64,000 nt of DNA from a virus (IMGVR_UViG_3300027770_000025:62001-126000), one strand, 5' to 3'; counted from the stretch's first letter, positions 9,218 to 16,640 are shown. Program-made: numbers and translations. Notes: generated by a model not told the origin, from the letters alone.

Positions 9218-9248
9218 AAAAAAGGCCTAAGAAATTAGGCCTTTTTTT
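9218..9248. terminator. bidirectional terminator
   Basis: AGGCCTAAGAAATTAGGCCT with A- and T-runs; ends sigma gene and 9250. Confidence 0.85.
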
Positions 9249-9249
9249 A

Positions 9250-9570
9250 TTAGTCGTTGTTTCTAAATTTATGGGGAAATATCATACGCAGTTCATGTCC
9301 CATTGGGATATCTTTCTTTCTCATTCCAAACACCTTCTCTTCAGGACAGCATGATTTGCCGTCCATCTTGAATCCGTTATTACAACACCATGTCTCAATA
9401 GATCGCGTGTACTGCTGTCCAACAGAGTAAGGAAAGCTAACACCTGAATCGTTTACTAAGTCCTTTATACGGCCACCTAATACGGTAAACGTGATGGCTC
9501 TGTTTTGTCTTGAAGACAGTACAACTTCTCGCCCATCGTTATAAGCTTCAAATAGTTCTAGATTTTCCAT
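9250..9570 (-). CDS. CTS-tagged cysteine-rich protein
   Basis: 106 aa. Tag MENLELFEAY. Contains a tight cysteine cluster (TWCCNNG, KSCCPEEK) that could bind metal. GATATATAA ends 4 nt before the ATG, which would make the mRNA nearly leaderless. Function unknown. Confidence 0.65.
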   Translation of the reverse strand: MENLELFEAYNDGREVVLSSRQNRAITFTVLGGRIKDLVNDSGVSFPYSVGQQYTRSIETWCCNNGFKMDGKSCCPEEKVFGMRKKDIPMGHELRMIFPHKFRNND

Positions 9571-9573
9571 AAC

Positions 9574-9582
9574 TTATATATC
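9574..9582 (-). promoter_or_regulatory. class II box GATATATAA
   Basis: 4 nt before ATG 9570. Confidence 0.65.
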
Positions 9583-9583
9583 T

Positions 9584-9685
9584 TTACCTGCTCCAGTAAG
9601 CATCACCCCAGTTATTGGATGTCCACCAATTCTCCCTGAGTGCAAATCCATGATCTGCTAGAGTGGGAAATGAGTTCCAGTAAAA
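9584..9685 (-). other. 33-codon in-frame extension after UAA
   Basis: Directly after the stop at 9686-9688 the frame continues as FYWNSFPTLADHGF, then ENWWTSNNWGDAYWSR, before a UAA at 9584-9586. The aromatic-rich composition looks coding. Either a recent nonsense mutation cut the tail off or the stop is read through. Confidence 0.45.
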
Positions 9686-10270
9686 TTAAAATTGGTTTTT
9701 GATCCGGTTAACCTTGAGAACAGCATCAAGCTTCTTCTTGTCCCAGTTAAGCAACCTGATGATACTATCATACATCTCCTGGTCGTCCTCGTACATCAGA
9801 AGTTTCTCGGGATCTTTCTCGATGGATCTGGCTAGGTACTTGATGTTAAAACTATTGTTCACGCTGCCCATCATGATCTCTTTTGGATTAGCAAAGAGCT
9901 TCTCAAGCATGTCAGACACCTTATAACAGTTTTCGTTGGACTCAGAATGGTAGCCATCGGCTCCCGATTTAATGCTGAATCCATGCCAGAATTGGTAATC
10001 AGCCTCTCCAATCTCCATGGCGTTGAACACGTGGGTCATTAGATCATCAACATCCTTAAACTCTGTTGGCTCATCCTCGTCATCGTCACCGAATCCTAGA
10101 TCCTCATTAACAGCCTGGGCAAAATCGTAAAACGTGTCGTAAATGCCGGCCAACGTGTAACTCATTGCCAAGTCCCTACTGCCTGCAGTGAGGCTGATCA
10201 CAAATCCCATCGGGCCGCTTTCTGCGCTCTCGTTCAGCAGATAGCTTTCATATTGAGTTAAGTTGTTCAT
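9686..10270 (-). CDS. CTS-tagged protein ending at a possibly leaky or acquired UAA
   Basis: 194 aa. Tag MNNLTQYESY followed by LLNES, a good processing site. Middle part acidic; C-terminus ends KNQF. The same frame stays open for another 33 codons after the UAA. The start overlaps the stop of the upstream gene by one base. Function unknown. Confidence 0.65.
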   Translation of the reverse strand: MNNLTQYESYLLNESAESGPMGFVISLTAGSRDLAMSYTLAGIYDTFYDFAQAVNEDLGFGDDDEDEPTEFKDVDDLMTHVFNAMEIGEADYQFWHGFSIKSGADGYHSESNENCYKVSDMLEKLFANPKEIMMGSVNNSFNIKYLARSIEKDPEKLLMYEDDQEMYDSIIRLLNWDKKKLDAVLKVNRIKNQF

Positions 10271-10716
10271 TATTCTCCTGTGGCCTTTCTGATTAGTAGC
10301 TCGCCTAGAACTTCGATCTCTCCAACCAGCTCCTGGAAGGGGACCTGCTCTATGTTCATTGAGCTCTTTGTTGCGTTGTATAGCTCATTAAGCTTGCCCT
10401 TATATTCGTTCTCGATCTGAGCAAAATCAAGTTCACCCTCAACACCCTGTGTGTAGTAGGGCAGCTTCACCTTGAAGTGATGGTAGGTGAGGAGTGCGTC
10501 TCCGCCCTTCTCTTTGGCACCCTGAGCTATCTTCGTGGCTCCAGCCAGCCTATTACTAGAGAACATCTCTAACGACTCTTGGGCTTCGAGCTCTTCGGCA
10601 ATCGGCACGCAGTTGGGCACGGTCTTGCCTTTCTTTGTTTTTGTGCCAATCTGTTTGTATCCGCTCCAGCATGGTGTGCTCTCATGCAGTTGCTCATATG
10701 TCTTTATCACCTTCAT
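10270..10716 (-). CDS. CTS-tagged protein with CWxGYKQ motif
   Basis: 148 aa. Tag MKVIKTYEQL, HES cleavage candidate, then CWSGYKQIGTKTKKGKTVPN. This CWxGY...VPNC motif recurs in structural and head-associated proteins of T4-like phages, just after propeptides. The C-terminal part is helical. GATATATAA ends 4 nt before the ATG. Confidence 0.7.
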   Translation of the reverse strand: MKVIKTYEQLHESTPCWSGYKQIGTKTKKGKTVPNCVPIAEELEAQESLEMFSSNRLAGATKIAQGAKEKGGDALLTYHHFKVKLPYYTQGVEGELDFAQIENEYKGKLNELYNATKSSMNIEQVPFQELVGEIEVLGELLIRKATGE

Positions 10717-10720
10717 GTTC

Positions 10721-10729
10721 TTATATATC
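10721..10729 (-). promoter_or_regulatory. class II box GATATATAA
   Basis: 4 nt before ATG 10716. Confidence 0.65.
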
Positions 10730-10897
10730 CTTGTCTTCTCTTTGTTCTTCGCCTAGTCTAAAGCGCGGGTCGGGGTCCCCTTGATTTCCCCTGCATCCCC
10801 CTTAAGTTCTGGCTCGGGTCCAAAAGTGCGGTCCAGGTCTTCACCGATTAAAAAACTTGGGGGGTGATGCTCTGGGCGCTCTTTGAAATCCCGCGCA

Positions 10898-10906
10898 GAT
10901 ATATAG
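10898..10906 (+). promoter_or_regulatory. class II box GATATATAG
   Basis: 39 nt before the structural-like gene 10946. Confidence 0.6.
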
Positions 10907-10945
10907 ATAACAGGGTAACCCATTTAAAACTAAGTAACACACAGT

Positions 10946-11686
10946 ATGCCAATACCAACATCAGATATCGCAATTGGAGACATAGCTGCAACATTAATAC
11001 CATCTTCAACCGACGTAAGTTTATACAATTTATATGACCACGCCTCAACAACATCAGGTATAAATGGTGGCTCTTCGGGTTATGCTGGTAACTTTCATAA
11101 CTTGGCTATGGGTGTGAGTTCACCAGATTATTTTGCAAATAAGATATGGGGACAATGGCATTACGGGAGCGATTTGCCCGTCGGAAACTGGGGAAATTAT
11201 AACTATGACGCGAATGTGGTACTTGATTGGGACATCTCGATGGCCGCCAACTTTAAACCCGCCGATTTATTTGCATGTGATATCTACCTTACCGATGCCT
11301 ACAATGGCGGGGCTGGCAACGTGCTATACCTTGTTGCAAATATCTCTTTGGGTGCAGGCCAAAGCAGCGTGGTGACAGATTTTGACACGAGCATACCTGC
11401 TTTTAGCACTTTTCAGACCTCGGGATACATGACCACGGGATACTACATATATGTAGTCCTCAGTTCAAATATAACGGGGTCGAATTGTATTGTCAGGGTT
11501 ATCTCAGGAGGATTTGGTGATACTGATGGGGTGGGACCAGATACAACCAGAACACGTTATAGTAATCAGATAAATGTTGGTATGAGTAATACGTTTAATG
11601 GGATTATCATCTCTGGTTCTACCGTTAGTGCGCAAATAGCCTACAACAAGAGAACATACTTTACGATTGAAGTAAAGCTGAGCTAG
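10946..11686 (+). CDS. probable virion surface/appendage protein
   Basis: 246 aa, rich in G, S, T, N, Y and beta strands, few Lys or Arg, no signal peptide. MPIPTSDIAIGDIA at the start resembles phage tail/collar appendage proteins. A GATATATAG box lies 39 nt upstream, as for the putative late genes. No catalytic motif seen. Assignment rests on composition and context. Confidence 0.5.
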   Translation: MPIPTSDIAIGDIAATLIPSSTDVSLYNLYDHASTTSGINGGSSGYAGNFHNLAMGVSSPDYFANKIWGQWHYGSDLPVGNWGNYNYDANVVLDWDISMAANFKPADLFACDIYLTDAYNGGAGNVLYLVANISLGAGQSSVVTDFDTSIPAFSTFQTSGYMTTGYYIYVVLSSNITGSNCIVRVISGGFGDTDGVGPDTTRTRYSNQINVGMSNTFNGIIISGSTVSAQIAYNKRTYFTIEVKLS

Positions 11687-11774
11687 CCGATGTGGGTTAA
11701 CCTTGTCATGTTAGTGACGGAACACATCTGGTCATCCTAAGTAGGCAAACATCATTCAAGTCATTATAGCCGTT

Positions 11775-11823
11775 GTAGACATTTTGTAGACATTTTGTAG
11801 ACATTTTGTAGACATTGTAGACA
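11775..11823 (+). repeat. 11-bp tandem repeat (GTAGACATTTT)
   Basis: Three full units and a shortened fourth. Confidence 0.85.
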
Positions 11824-11828
11824 AACAC

Positions 11829-11886
11829 ATACCATTATAACCATATTAGCCAAACCTATACCATTATAACCATATTAACCAAACCC
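11829..11886 (+). repeat. 29-bp direct repeat, two units
   Basis: ATACCATTATAACCATATTA then CCAAACC, at 11829 and 11858. Confidence 0.85.
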
Positions 11887-12165
11887 TCAGGTGATTTTGC
11901 TAGGCGGTTTGGCTACCCACCAGATACCTCATATGCGAGGCCCCCTCAAAAGGACCCCTGTGAGGGACCCCTAAATGGTACTCTTTGGTCCCTCCCCTAA
12001 TGTATGGGTCCCCTAGCTTGGCGATCCCAGCCCCTATAACTACCCCTATACGTGAGGGGGCTTTACCCTATATACAGGACCCCCTTTTTTAACCCCCCTC
12101 CACACCCTGGAGGGGCCCTCGTTTCTAGGAAGCCACTAAGTTTAAAAAAATATAGCTAAGTAGGA
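11887..12165 (+). other. C-rich intergenic stretch
   Basis: No gene seen. Strongly C-over-G skewed, with many CCCCT/AGGGGACC-like short dyads (GGGACCCC, GAGGGGG). Confidence 0.5.
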
Positions 12166-12167
12166 GT

Positions 12168-12186
12168 GGGAACGTTGACCACGGTT
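12168..12186 (+). repeat. palindromic element (GAACGTTG-A-CMRCG)
   Basis: Copy GGGAACGTTGACCACGGTT, downstream of the terminator of 12280. Confidence 0.7.
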
Positions 12187-12227
12187 TCACCATAGCTTGC
12201 TAGCTTTTTCCAAAAGGTTTAGCCCAC

Positions 12228-12253
12228 AAAAAAAGCCTAGTGTCCTAGGCTTC
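12228..12253 (-). terminator. terminator of 12280
   Basis: AGCCTAG/CTAGGCT stem with T-run on the minus strand. Confidence 0.8.
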
Positions 12254-12279
12254 TGTGGGGTGTCAGTAAATTGTGTTTG

Positions 12280-12417
12280 CTAAAACTCGAAACTTGCGGT
12301 CCCGACGTAGTTGCCTACGATAACATTAAAAATTGAAATTAGGATTCCGCCGAATGCGATTATCCCTAGACCGATAGCCCAAACTTTAAAAGTGATTTCT
12401 ACTGCTGATGATTTCAT
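12280..12417 (-). CDS. small membrane protein (45 aa)
   Basis: MKSSAVEITF followed by one transmembrane helix (WAIGLGIIAFGGILISIF). Has its own class I promoter and a strong terminator, which supports it as a real gene. Unknown target. Confidence 0.6.
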   Translation of the reverse strand: MKSSAVEITFKVWAIGLGIIAFGGILISIFNVIVGNYVGTASFEF

Positions 12418-12446
12418 ATGAATTAGTTTTAATTGGTTATAAAGTA

Positions 12447-12480
12447 AATGTAAGACATCTAGTCCAGGATAAAAAATATT
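12447..12480 (-). promoter_or_regulatory. class I promoter, weak match
   Basis: Drives 12417; -7 box reads TTACATTTAC rather than TATATTTGC. Confidence 0.5.
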
Positions 12481-12492
12481 ACTGGTTCTTTT

Positions 12493-12669
12493 TTAGAAAA
12501 TAAATTTTATCAACTCCCAGCACCCTATGATCACAGCTAAAGGAACGATGCCTATCTCTAGACCTCTGGCCTTTGAGTAGTTAAAATGAAGAGGGTTTGC
12601 TATCAGTGCCTTTAATACACTGTATAGTAGGAAGAACGGAAATACGATAATCTGAAGTAGTTCTCTCAT
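12493..12669 (-). CDS. small membrane protein (58 aa)
   Basis: Two hydrophobic helices: IIVFPFFLLYSVLKALI and IGIVPLAVIIGCWELI. Class I promoter at 12693-12729. Function unknown. Confidence 0.6.
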   Translation of the reverse strand: MRELLQIIVFPFFLLYSVLKALIANPLHFNYSKARGLEIGIVPLAVIIGCWELIKFIF

Positions 12670-12692
12670 GTGTATATGTTTTAATTGGTTAG

Positions 12693-12729
12693 CACAAATA
12701 TAAAGGGTTATATCGGGATAAAAAAATAA
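12693..12729 (-). promoter_or_regulatory. class I promoter
   Basis: TATCCCG then TTTATATTTGT; drives 12669. Confidence 0.75.
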
Positions 12730-12777
12730 AGCTCTTGGTATTCTGTGGCCGGCGGTTCCTGATGCTGCTCACGTTGT

Positions 12778-12951
12778 CTACTCGTTGCTATCTAGCTGCT
12801 CAATTAGCATTTCTGCAAGGTGACCTATCCATCTGCCTATCTGCCAACATCCAATAATTACAAGAAGTGAATCTGGCAATATGATGATTAAGGATAGCGT
12901 TACACATATCGCAATTATCATGATGGGAATAGTGTGTTTAATAAGCTTCAT
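12778..12951 (-). CDS. small membrane protein (57 aa)
   Basis: Start placed at MKLIKHTIPI; the frame is open further upstream but there runs through the palindromic element at 13062. One long hydrophobic segment (IMIIAICVTLSLIIILP) plus a weaker second. Unknown function. Confidence 0.5.
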   Translation of the reverse strand: MKLIKHTIPIMIIAICVTLSLIIILPDSLLVIIGCWQIGRWIGHLAEMLIEQLDSNE

Positions 12952-13017
12952 AGTTAATGGATTTAAGTTGTTATTTATATAAGGGTTGTTGTCAATTGTT
13001 TCTGTCCGCGGAAAATG

Positions 13018-13052
13018 CTGCGAAGTTGCTGCGAAGTTGCTGCGAAGTTGCT
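13018..13052 (+). repeat. 11-bp tandem repeat (GCTGCGAAGTT)
   Basis: About three units directly before palindrome 13062. Confidence 0.8.
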
Positions 13053-13061
13053 GTAAAGAGT

Positions 13062-13079
13062 GGGAACGTTGACAACGGT
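13062..13079 (+). repeat. palindromic element
   Basis: GGGAACGTTGACAACGGT; directly after an 11-bp tandem repeat. Confidence 0.7.
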
Positions 13080-13160
13080 CTACCCAGCTGCATGCTATTG
13101 CTTTTCCCATCTTTTTCCGGAATTTTTAGTGGGGGTTTTACAGCTGTGCTCTATGGTCGT

Positions 13161-13180
13161 ACCGAGGGCAACGTTCCCGC
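13161..13180 (-). repeat. palindromic element, half conserved
   Basis: Reverse copy: CAACGTTCCCGC intact, other half decayed. Confidence 0.5.
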
Positions 13181-13220
13181 AGCAGCTTAGAGTTTTTGCT
13201 TGGCGAATTCTTTGACCAAT

Positions 13221-13242
13221 AAAAAAGGCCTCGTGTGAGGCC
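13221..13242 (-). terminator. terminator of 13271
   Basis: GGCCTC/GAGGCC stem and T-run. Confidence 0.8.
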
Positions 13243-13270
13243 CCTTCGGTGATTTCGTGAAATGTGTGGG

Positions 13271-13444
13271 TTAGTACCCGTTTCCATCTTCCCACTCTTC
13301 ATCTTGAAGCGGGTGGTGGAACGCTGGTCCTTGTGGGAAGCCATTACCAGAAGCCTGGTGTGCGATTGCGGGTTGGGGTTTGTTGCCCATTTGGTTTGCC
13401 CAAAAAGATTTTGGAGTTACTGGGGAAAATTGGTGGTTTTTCAT
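13271..13444 (-). CDS. small N/Q/P/H-rich protein (57 aa)
   Basis: Starts MKNHQFSPVTPK after class I promoter 13471-13505. Low-complexity Gly/Asn/Gln/Pro/His composition and an acidic tail (DEEWEDGNGY). Probably disordered; unknown. Confidence 0.5.
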   Translation of the reverse strand: MKNHQFSPVTPKSFWANQMGNKPQPAIAHQASGNGFPQGPAFHHPLQDEEWEDGNGY

Positions 13445-13470
13445 ATGACGATTTATTAGTTGGTTACATA

Positions 13471-13505
13471 GCAAATATAAGAATTCCAGTTCAGGATAAA
13501 AAATT
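13471..13505 (-). promoter_or_regulatory. class I promoter
   Basis: Drives 13444; upstream part reads TTTTTTATCCTG. Confidence 0.75.
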
Positions 13506-13722
13506 AAAACCTATTTTTTTCATTTAGTCCGCTAACCTTTTTGCCCTCTGGCAGGATCGTCGATAGCATAAACATTGCTGCCAACATAAAGCTTAAGAAA
13601 CAAAATGCCATCTCGTTGAGAACGCCGGCAAAGTGAATGTAGGTTTGGATATCCCCTGTTGCAGTGAACACCCCGATTAGCATGCAAGCTAAGAATCCTA
13701 AAACGTTTAATAGATTTTTCAT
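13504..13722 (-). CDS. two-helix membrane protein (72 aa)
   Basis: Hydrophobic helices at about residues 5-22 and 36-57, with a basic tail. Class I promoter upstream. Function unknown. Confidence 0.6.
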   Translation of the reverse strand: MKNLLNVLGFLACMLIGVFTATGDIQTYIHFAGVLNEMAFCFLSFMLAAMFMLSTILPEGKKVSGLNEKNRF

Positions 13723-13746
13723 GTGTATATGGTTTAGTTGGTTATA

Positions 13747-13785
13747 GCATAAAAGTAAACAATCCCGCCGCGGGAAAAAAATAAA
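13747..13785 (-). promoter_or_regulatory. class I promoter variant
   Basis: Drives 13722; has CCCGCGGCGGG-like dyad between the boxes and TTTACTTTTATGC as -7. Confidence 0.55.
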
Positions 13786-13809
13786 CCTGAGATTTTTTTA
13801 AATCTCAGG
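13786..13809 (-). terminator. terminator of 13798
   Basis: CCTGAGATTT/AAATCTCAGG stem overlapping the stop codon. Confidence 0.6.
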
Positions 13810-13959
13810 TTCAAGTAAATCCCAGGCAGTTTCTCCGGTCGGGATATTGTTTTTAAGAATTGTGTAATTCGGGTCCATGCCGGAATCCATGACGTCATTA
13901 AGCAACTCATCAAGGGTTGAAAATGATTTTGTGTAGTAATCGCAGTCTAATGTGTACAT
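13798..13959 (-). CDS. small acidic protein (53 aa)
   Basis: MYTLDCDYYTKSFSTLDELL; soluble and acidic. Class I promoter at 13984-14019 and a hairpin (13786-13809) overlapping the stop codon support it. Confidence 0.55.
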   Translation of the reverse strand: MYTLDCDYYTKSFSTLDELLNDVMDSGMDPNYTILKNNIPTGETAWDLLEPEI

Positions 13960-13983
13960 AAGAAAGTGTTTAATTGGTTATCT

Positions 13984-14019
13984 AAATATAAGACATCTGA
14001 TTGGGATAAAAAAATAAAT
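13984..14019 (-). promoter_or_regulatory. class I promoter
   Basis: Drives 13959; TATCCCA then TCTTATATTTAG. Confidence 0.7.
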
Positions 14020-14092
14020 TTTAATAAAATTATAAATAAACTTTTCTGGAGTAATACAGGTTAAGAATCTAAAACCTGTTAACAGTCGCTGT

Positions 14093-14110
14093 ACCGCTGT
14101 CAACGTTCCT
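14093..14110 (-). repeat. palindromic element
   Basis: Reverse copy ACCGCTGTCAACGTTCCT; first of five in a gene-poor stretch. Confidence 0.7.
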
Positions 14111-14178
14111 TAGACTTTTTCCAGATGCTTCCAGATGCTTCCAGATTGTTCCAGGATAATAATCCGGATACATGCGCT

Positions 14179-14196
14179 GGAACGTTGACAGCGGTT
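14179..14196 (+). repeat. palindromic element
   Basis: GGAACGTTGACAGCGGTT; faces the copy at 14093. Confidence 0.7.
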
Positions 14197-14280
14197 TAAA
14201 TACGGAAAAGAATCTGAAAACAGTAGGTGGTTTCCCAGAGAATTCCTGGATTTTTCCAAGCATCTATGGATTTATGGAGT

Positions 14281-14298
14281 GGGAACGTTGACGACGGA
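14281..14298 (+). repeat. palindromic element
   Basis: GGGAACGTTGACGACGGA. Confidence 0.65.
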
Positions 14299-14373
14299 TA
14301 TAGACATGGTACAAATTCAAAAAACCCCTGAGGATTTTCCCTGTTTTTCCGCGGATACACAGGCTATAGATTG

Positions 14374-14389
14374 TGGTCGACGTTCCCGC
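14374..14389 (-). repeat. palindromic element, partial
   Basis: GGTCGACGTTCCCGC, reverse orientation, shortened. Confidence 0.5.
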
Positions 14390-14520
14390 TCATTTCTATC
14401 AGGATCTTTCGTGGTTTAATATAGGATGTTCATGTGGTTTAACGTATGGGTTTCTGATGTATCCATGAAATATCCAGATGTTTTCAGATGTATCCAGGGT
14501 GTATTCAGATGTTTTCAGTC

Positions 14521-14542
14521 GCGGGAACGTTGACGACGGTTT
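14521..14542 (+). repeat. palindromic element
   Basis: GCGGGAACGTTGACGACGGT, then a CAACAGACAG tandem. Confidence 0.7.
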
Positions 14543-14575
14543 AAGCAACAGACAGCAACAGACAGCAACAGTAGT

Positions 14576-14719
14576 TTATTGCTTGTTCTTTCTAATGATG
14601 GGGGTGATTATTCGGTCTAGTATTTCGAAAGATACTATCACCATTCCTAATATAGCTGCTGCTATCATGCTTATAAAGCCCACTGCTAACACCAAAGGTA
14701 ATCTTATTAGTCTTTTCAT
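14576..14719 (-). CDS. small membrane protein (47 aa)
   Basis: MKRLIRLPLV then one helix (AVGFISMIAAAILGMVIV). Lies inside the 3' half of the lipoprotein frame below in another frame; the arrangement ATATGA suggests the lipoprotein once ended at this start codon. Confidence 0.5.
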   Translation of the reverse strand: MKRLIRLPLVLAVGFISMIAAAILGMVIVSFEILDRIITPIIRKNKQ

Positions 14720-14885
14720 ATCTTCTTTTTCTTTTTCTTATACGAAGCTTACATGGCTTCTTCTTATCTACCATCTCCGTGGCCGGCTTTCCTGAGTTGA
14801 GATTCGGAAAATATTTAGCAGGTTCTATAACTTCTTTCTCACATGAAATAAAAAAGAGTGGTATAAGTAACAGTAATTTATTCAT
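14592..14885 (-). CDS. short lipoprotein, 3' part overlapping another gene
   Basis: From MNKLLLLIPLFFISCEKE: a signal peptide with lipobox FISC. About 45 residues follow, then a Lys/Arg run (LRIRKRKRRYEK). Past that point the frame overlaps 14576-14719 and looks non-coding. A one-base shift in the A/G-rich run would give a TGA at the downstream start, so the true protein may be about 58 aa. Confidence 0.45.
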   Translation of the reverse strand: MNKLLLLIPLFFISCEKEVIEPAKYFPNLNSGKPATEMVDKKKPCKLRIRKRKRRYEKTNKITFGVSSGLYKHDSSSYIRNGDSIFRNTRPNNHPHH

Positions 14886-14934
14886 ATATGTATTTATCAG
14901 ATTTATTAAAACTCCTAAAACCCTCCGCGTGCGG

Positions 14935-14958
14935 GAGTATGTTAGCACCATACTATGT
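14935..14958. repeat. inverted repeat AGTATG-N7-CATACT
   Basis: AGTATGTTAGCACCATACT followed by ATGTG; copy 1. Confidence 0.6.
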
Positions 14959-14995
14959 GCAGGAAGTTATGCATTTTTCCACGCATCTTCGGGAC

Positions 14996-15013
14996 GGGAA
15001 CGTTGACAACGGT
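14996..15013 (+). repeat. palindromic element
   Basis: In a 90-bp module with inverted repeat 14935, repeated at 20703. Confidence 0.7.
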
Positions 15014-15048
15014 CTTCGGATTCGTACTAGATAAAAACTCGGGACAAC

Positions 15049-15076
15049 AAAAAAGCAGACCGAAGTCTGCTTTTTA
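15049..15076 (-). terminator. terminator of 15101
   Basis: GCAGAC-CGAA-GTCTGC stem. Confidence 0.85.
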
Positions 15077-15100
15077 TTAAATTACTTTAAAATAATGTTA

Positions 15101-15427
15101 CTAAGAATATTCATCACACTCCCTTAAAAATTCAATATCCATTTCATCAATATCACCTATTGATATTTCATCATATTCTCTGTTTATAAATTTCTTTCCC
15201 TCTATTAAACACTCTGTTATAATCTCCACATTTAAAATAGCTCCTATTAAACTCTCAAACCCCATTCCTGAATCTAGACTTCCGTCTGATAAAGCCTTCT
15301 CTGCCAACTCTCTAATATCGGGCATAGAGTCGCCAGTAATCTTAATGGTTGGGTAAGCTCCTCTTCCGCCTCCCCATAAATTTCCTAGTAAAAATCCTTC
15401 GGCGTGATAACTAATTTTCTTTTCCAT
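15101..15427 (-). CDS. hypothetical acidic protein
   Basis: 108 aa, MEKKISYHAEGFLLGNLWGG; acidic C-terminus (DEMDIEFLRECDEYS). Own class I promoter and terminator. No family recognised. Confidence 0.6.
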   Translation of the reverse strand: MEKKISYHAEGFLLGNLWGGGRGAYPTIKITGDSMPDIRELAEKALSDGSLDSGMGFESLIGAILNVEIITECLIEGKKFINREYDEISIGDIDEMDIEFLRECDEYS

Positions 15428-15453
15428 GTTTGTTTAGCTTTAGTTGGTTATGA

Positions 15454-15491
15454 TGCAAATATAAGAAACTAGATAGAGATAAAAAAATAAA
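15454..15491 (-). promoter_or_regulatory. class I promoter
   Basis: Drives 15427; TATCTC replaces TATCCCG. Confidence 0.75.
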
Positions 15492-15542
15492 ATGTGAAAA
15501 TAATTTAATTCTTAATGACCACACAAACAGATGTTGGAGATC

Positions 15543-15562
15543 GGGGAACGTTGACAACGGTT
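15543..15562 (+). repeat. palindromic element
   Basis: First of a pair spaced about 108 bp (next at 15650). Confidence 0.7.
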
Positions 15563-15649
15563 TTACCCCAACTCTATCTGGAAACTCCCTTCTTCTTTTT
15601 TCTCCAGATAATCCTCTTTTTCCCAGAGTGTTTTCCACCCGGTCTAGGA

Positions 15650-15670
15650 GCGGGAACGTTGACAACGGTT
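15650..15670 (+). repeat. palindromic element
   Basis: Second of the pair, near terminator 15712. Confidence 0.7.
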
Positions 15671-15711
15671 TTACCCTGAGATGTGGATTACTTTAGTAAA
15701 AATTTGTCCAC

Positions 15712-15739
15712 AAAAAAAGCAGACCGAAGTCTGCTTTCT
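15712..15739 (-). terminator. terminator of 15761
   Basis: Same GCAGAC/GTCTGC stem as 15049. Confidence 0.85.
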
Positions 15740-15760
15740 TATTGACTATGAATCAACAGC

Positions 15761-16264
15761 CTATCCTTGTTTAAAGAATAGGTCGTCGACTTTGATTTGT
15801 GTGCTAGCTAAAACATGTTGAAGACAATCAGGACCGAAGCCGGTGTTAATTGATTCTGGGTGTGTTAGCGGTAATGCACACCGGAAGCATTTTCCTTCGT
15901 GCAATAATGATACCTTCTTATCCCTTAGGATCTGTGGATTCTCTAGCGCATTCATAATGAATTTCATAACCTGACCAAGTTGACTTTCGCTTGGAACGTT
16001 GCGGTGTAGTTTGCAAATCATACTGTCTTTGAAAATTGTACCTGCAAAAACGTAACCAGTTTGGCGATCGCCTAATAGGCTAACGAACACGTAGAAAATT
16101 GGAAGCTTAATCTTACGGTCGTTCTTGTCCGTGAGTTGCTTAACCTTTACGGTCATGTGAGTTTCTTTTTCTGTGTTGCGGAACGTGAGTACTGCACGAC
16201 CTGCAAAGAAAAGAGTTGGTAATGCGAGCGGGTTAACATTTGAACGGATAATTGGCTTTCTCAT
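15761..16264 (-). CDS. zinc-finger-like protein (DUF6011-type C-terminus)
   Basis: 167 aa. The C-terminal motif GKCFRCALPLTHPESINTG plus GPDCL matches the CxxC...C zinc site of DUF6011-like proteins common in phages and plasmids. The N-terminal two thirds are beta-rich. Monocistronic. Confidence 0.65.
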   Translation of the reverse strand: MRKPIIRSNVNPLALPTLFFAGRAVLTFRNTEKETHMTVKVKQLTDKNDRKIKLPIFYVFVSLLGDRQTGYVFAGTIFKDSMICKLHRNVPSESQLGQVMKFIMNALENPQILRDKKVSLLHEGKCFRCALPLTHPESINTGFGPDCLQHVLASTQIKVDDLFFKQG

Positions 16265-16288
16265 GGTGTATGTGTTTTAATTGGTTAA

Positions 16289-16326
16289 TGCAAATATAAG
16301 ACCTTAACCCGGGATAAAAAAATAAA
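16289..16326 (-). promoter_or_regulatory. class I promoter, consensus copy
   Basis: TTTTTTTATCCCG, 10 nt, TCTTATATTTGC, then TTAACCAATTAAAA leader to ATG 16264. Confidence 0.85.
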
Positions 16327-16393
16327 GCCCAGACTAATCCGGGTTTATTTTTAATCGAATATTTACACCTCAAGTATAAAAAATTGCTTTTTT

Positions 16394-16640
16394 TTAAACT
16401 TTATAAATCTGCTGGGAATCGTTCAGACCACGGGAACGCTGGTGGTGTTCCCATGCCCCCTTCTTCTTTTTCGGTTTGTATTTGTTGGCATCCTCATTGT
16501 TCAGAAACCACCTTATCCTCTTTCCATCTCACTGTACCGTGCTTATCCTCTATCACCTCATGCTCGTGGTGGGATTCCGTTTTAAAGATTTGTTTATAAT
16601 CTTTAATTTCATAAAGAGATTTTCTGTCTATTATTTTCAT
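16394..16640 (-). pseudogene. small gene with apparent one-base frameshift
   Basis: From ATG 16640 frame one reads MKIIDRKSLYEIKDYKQIF to VRWKEDKVVSEQ and stops at 16494. Removing one G near 16508 continues as KWFLNNEDANKYKPKKKK, then GAWEHHQRSRGL, to a stop at 16394. Both halves look coding. Sequencing error, natural mutation or programmed shift cannot be told apart. A palindrome variant lies inside the 3' half. Confidence 0.5.
16431..16452 (+). repeat. palindromic element, variant
   Basis: GGGAACGCTGGTGGTGTTCCC, a perfect outer dyad with altered centre, inside the frameshifted gene. Confidence 0.55.

Larger units (their letters stand above)
14020..14575. other. gene-poor stretch with five palindromic elements
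   Basis: Contains elements at 14093, 14179, 14281, 14374 and 14521, alternating orientation, with CCAGATG repeats (near 14120 and 14470-14510). An open frame at 14069-14263 crosses two of them and is not accepted as a gene. Confidence 0.5.

Noticed and set aside
14069-14263. Open frame of 64 codons
   Set aside because: It covers two palindromic elements and CCAGATG repeats and has no promoter or composition of a gene.
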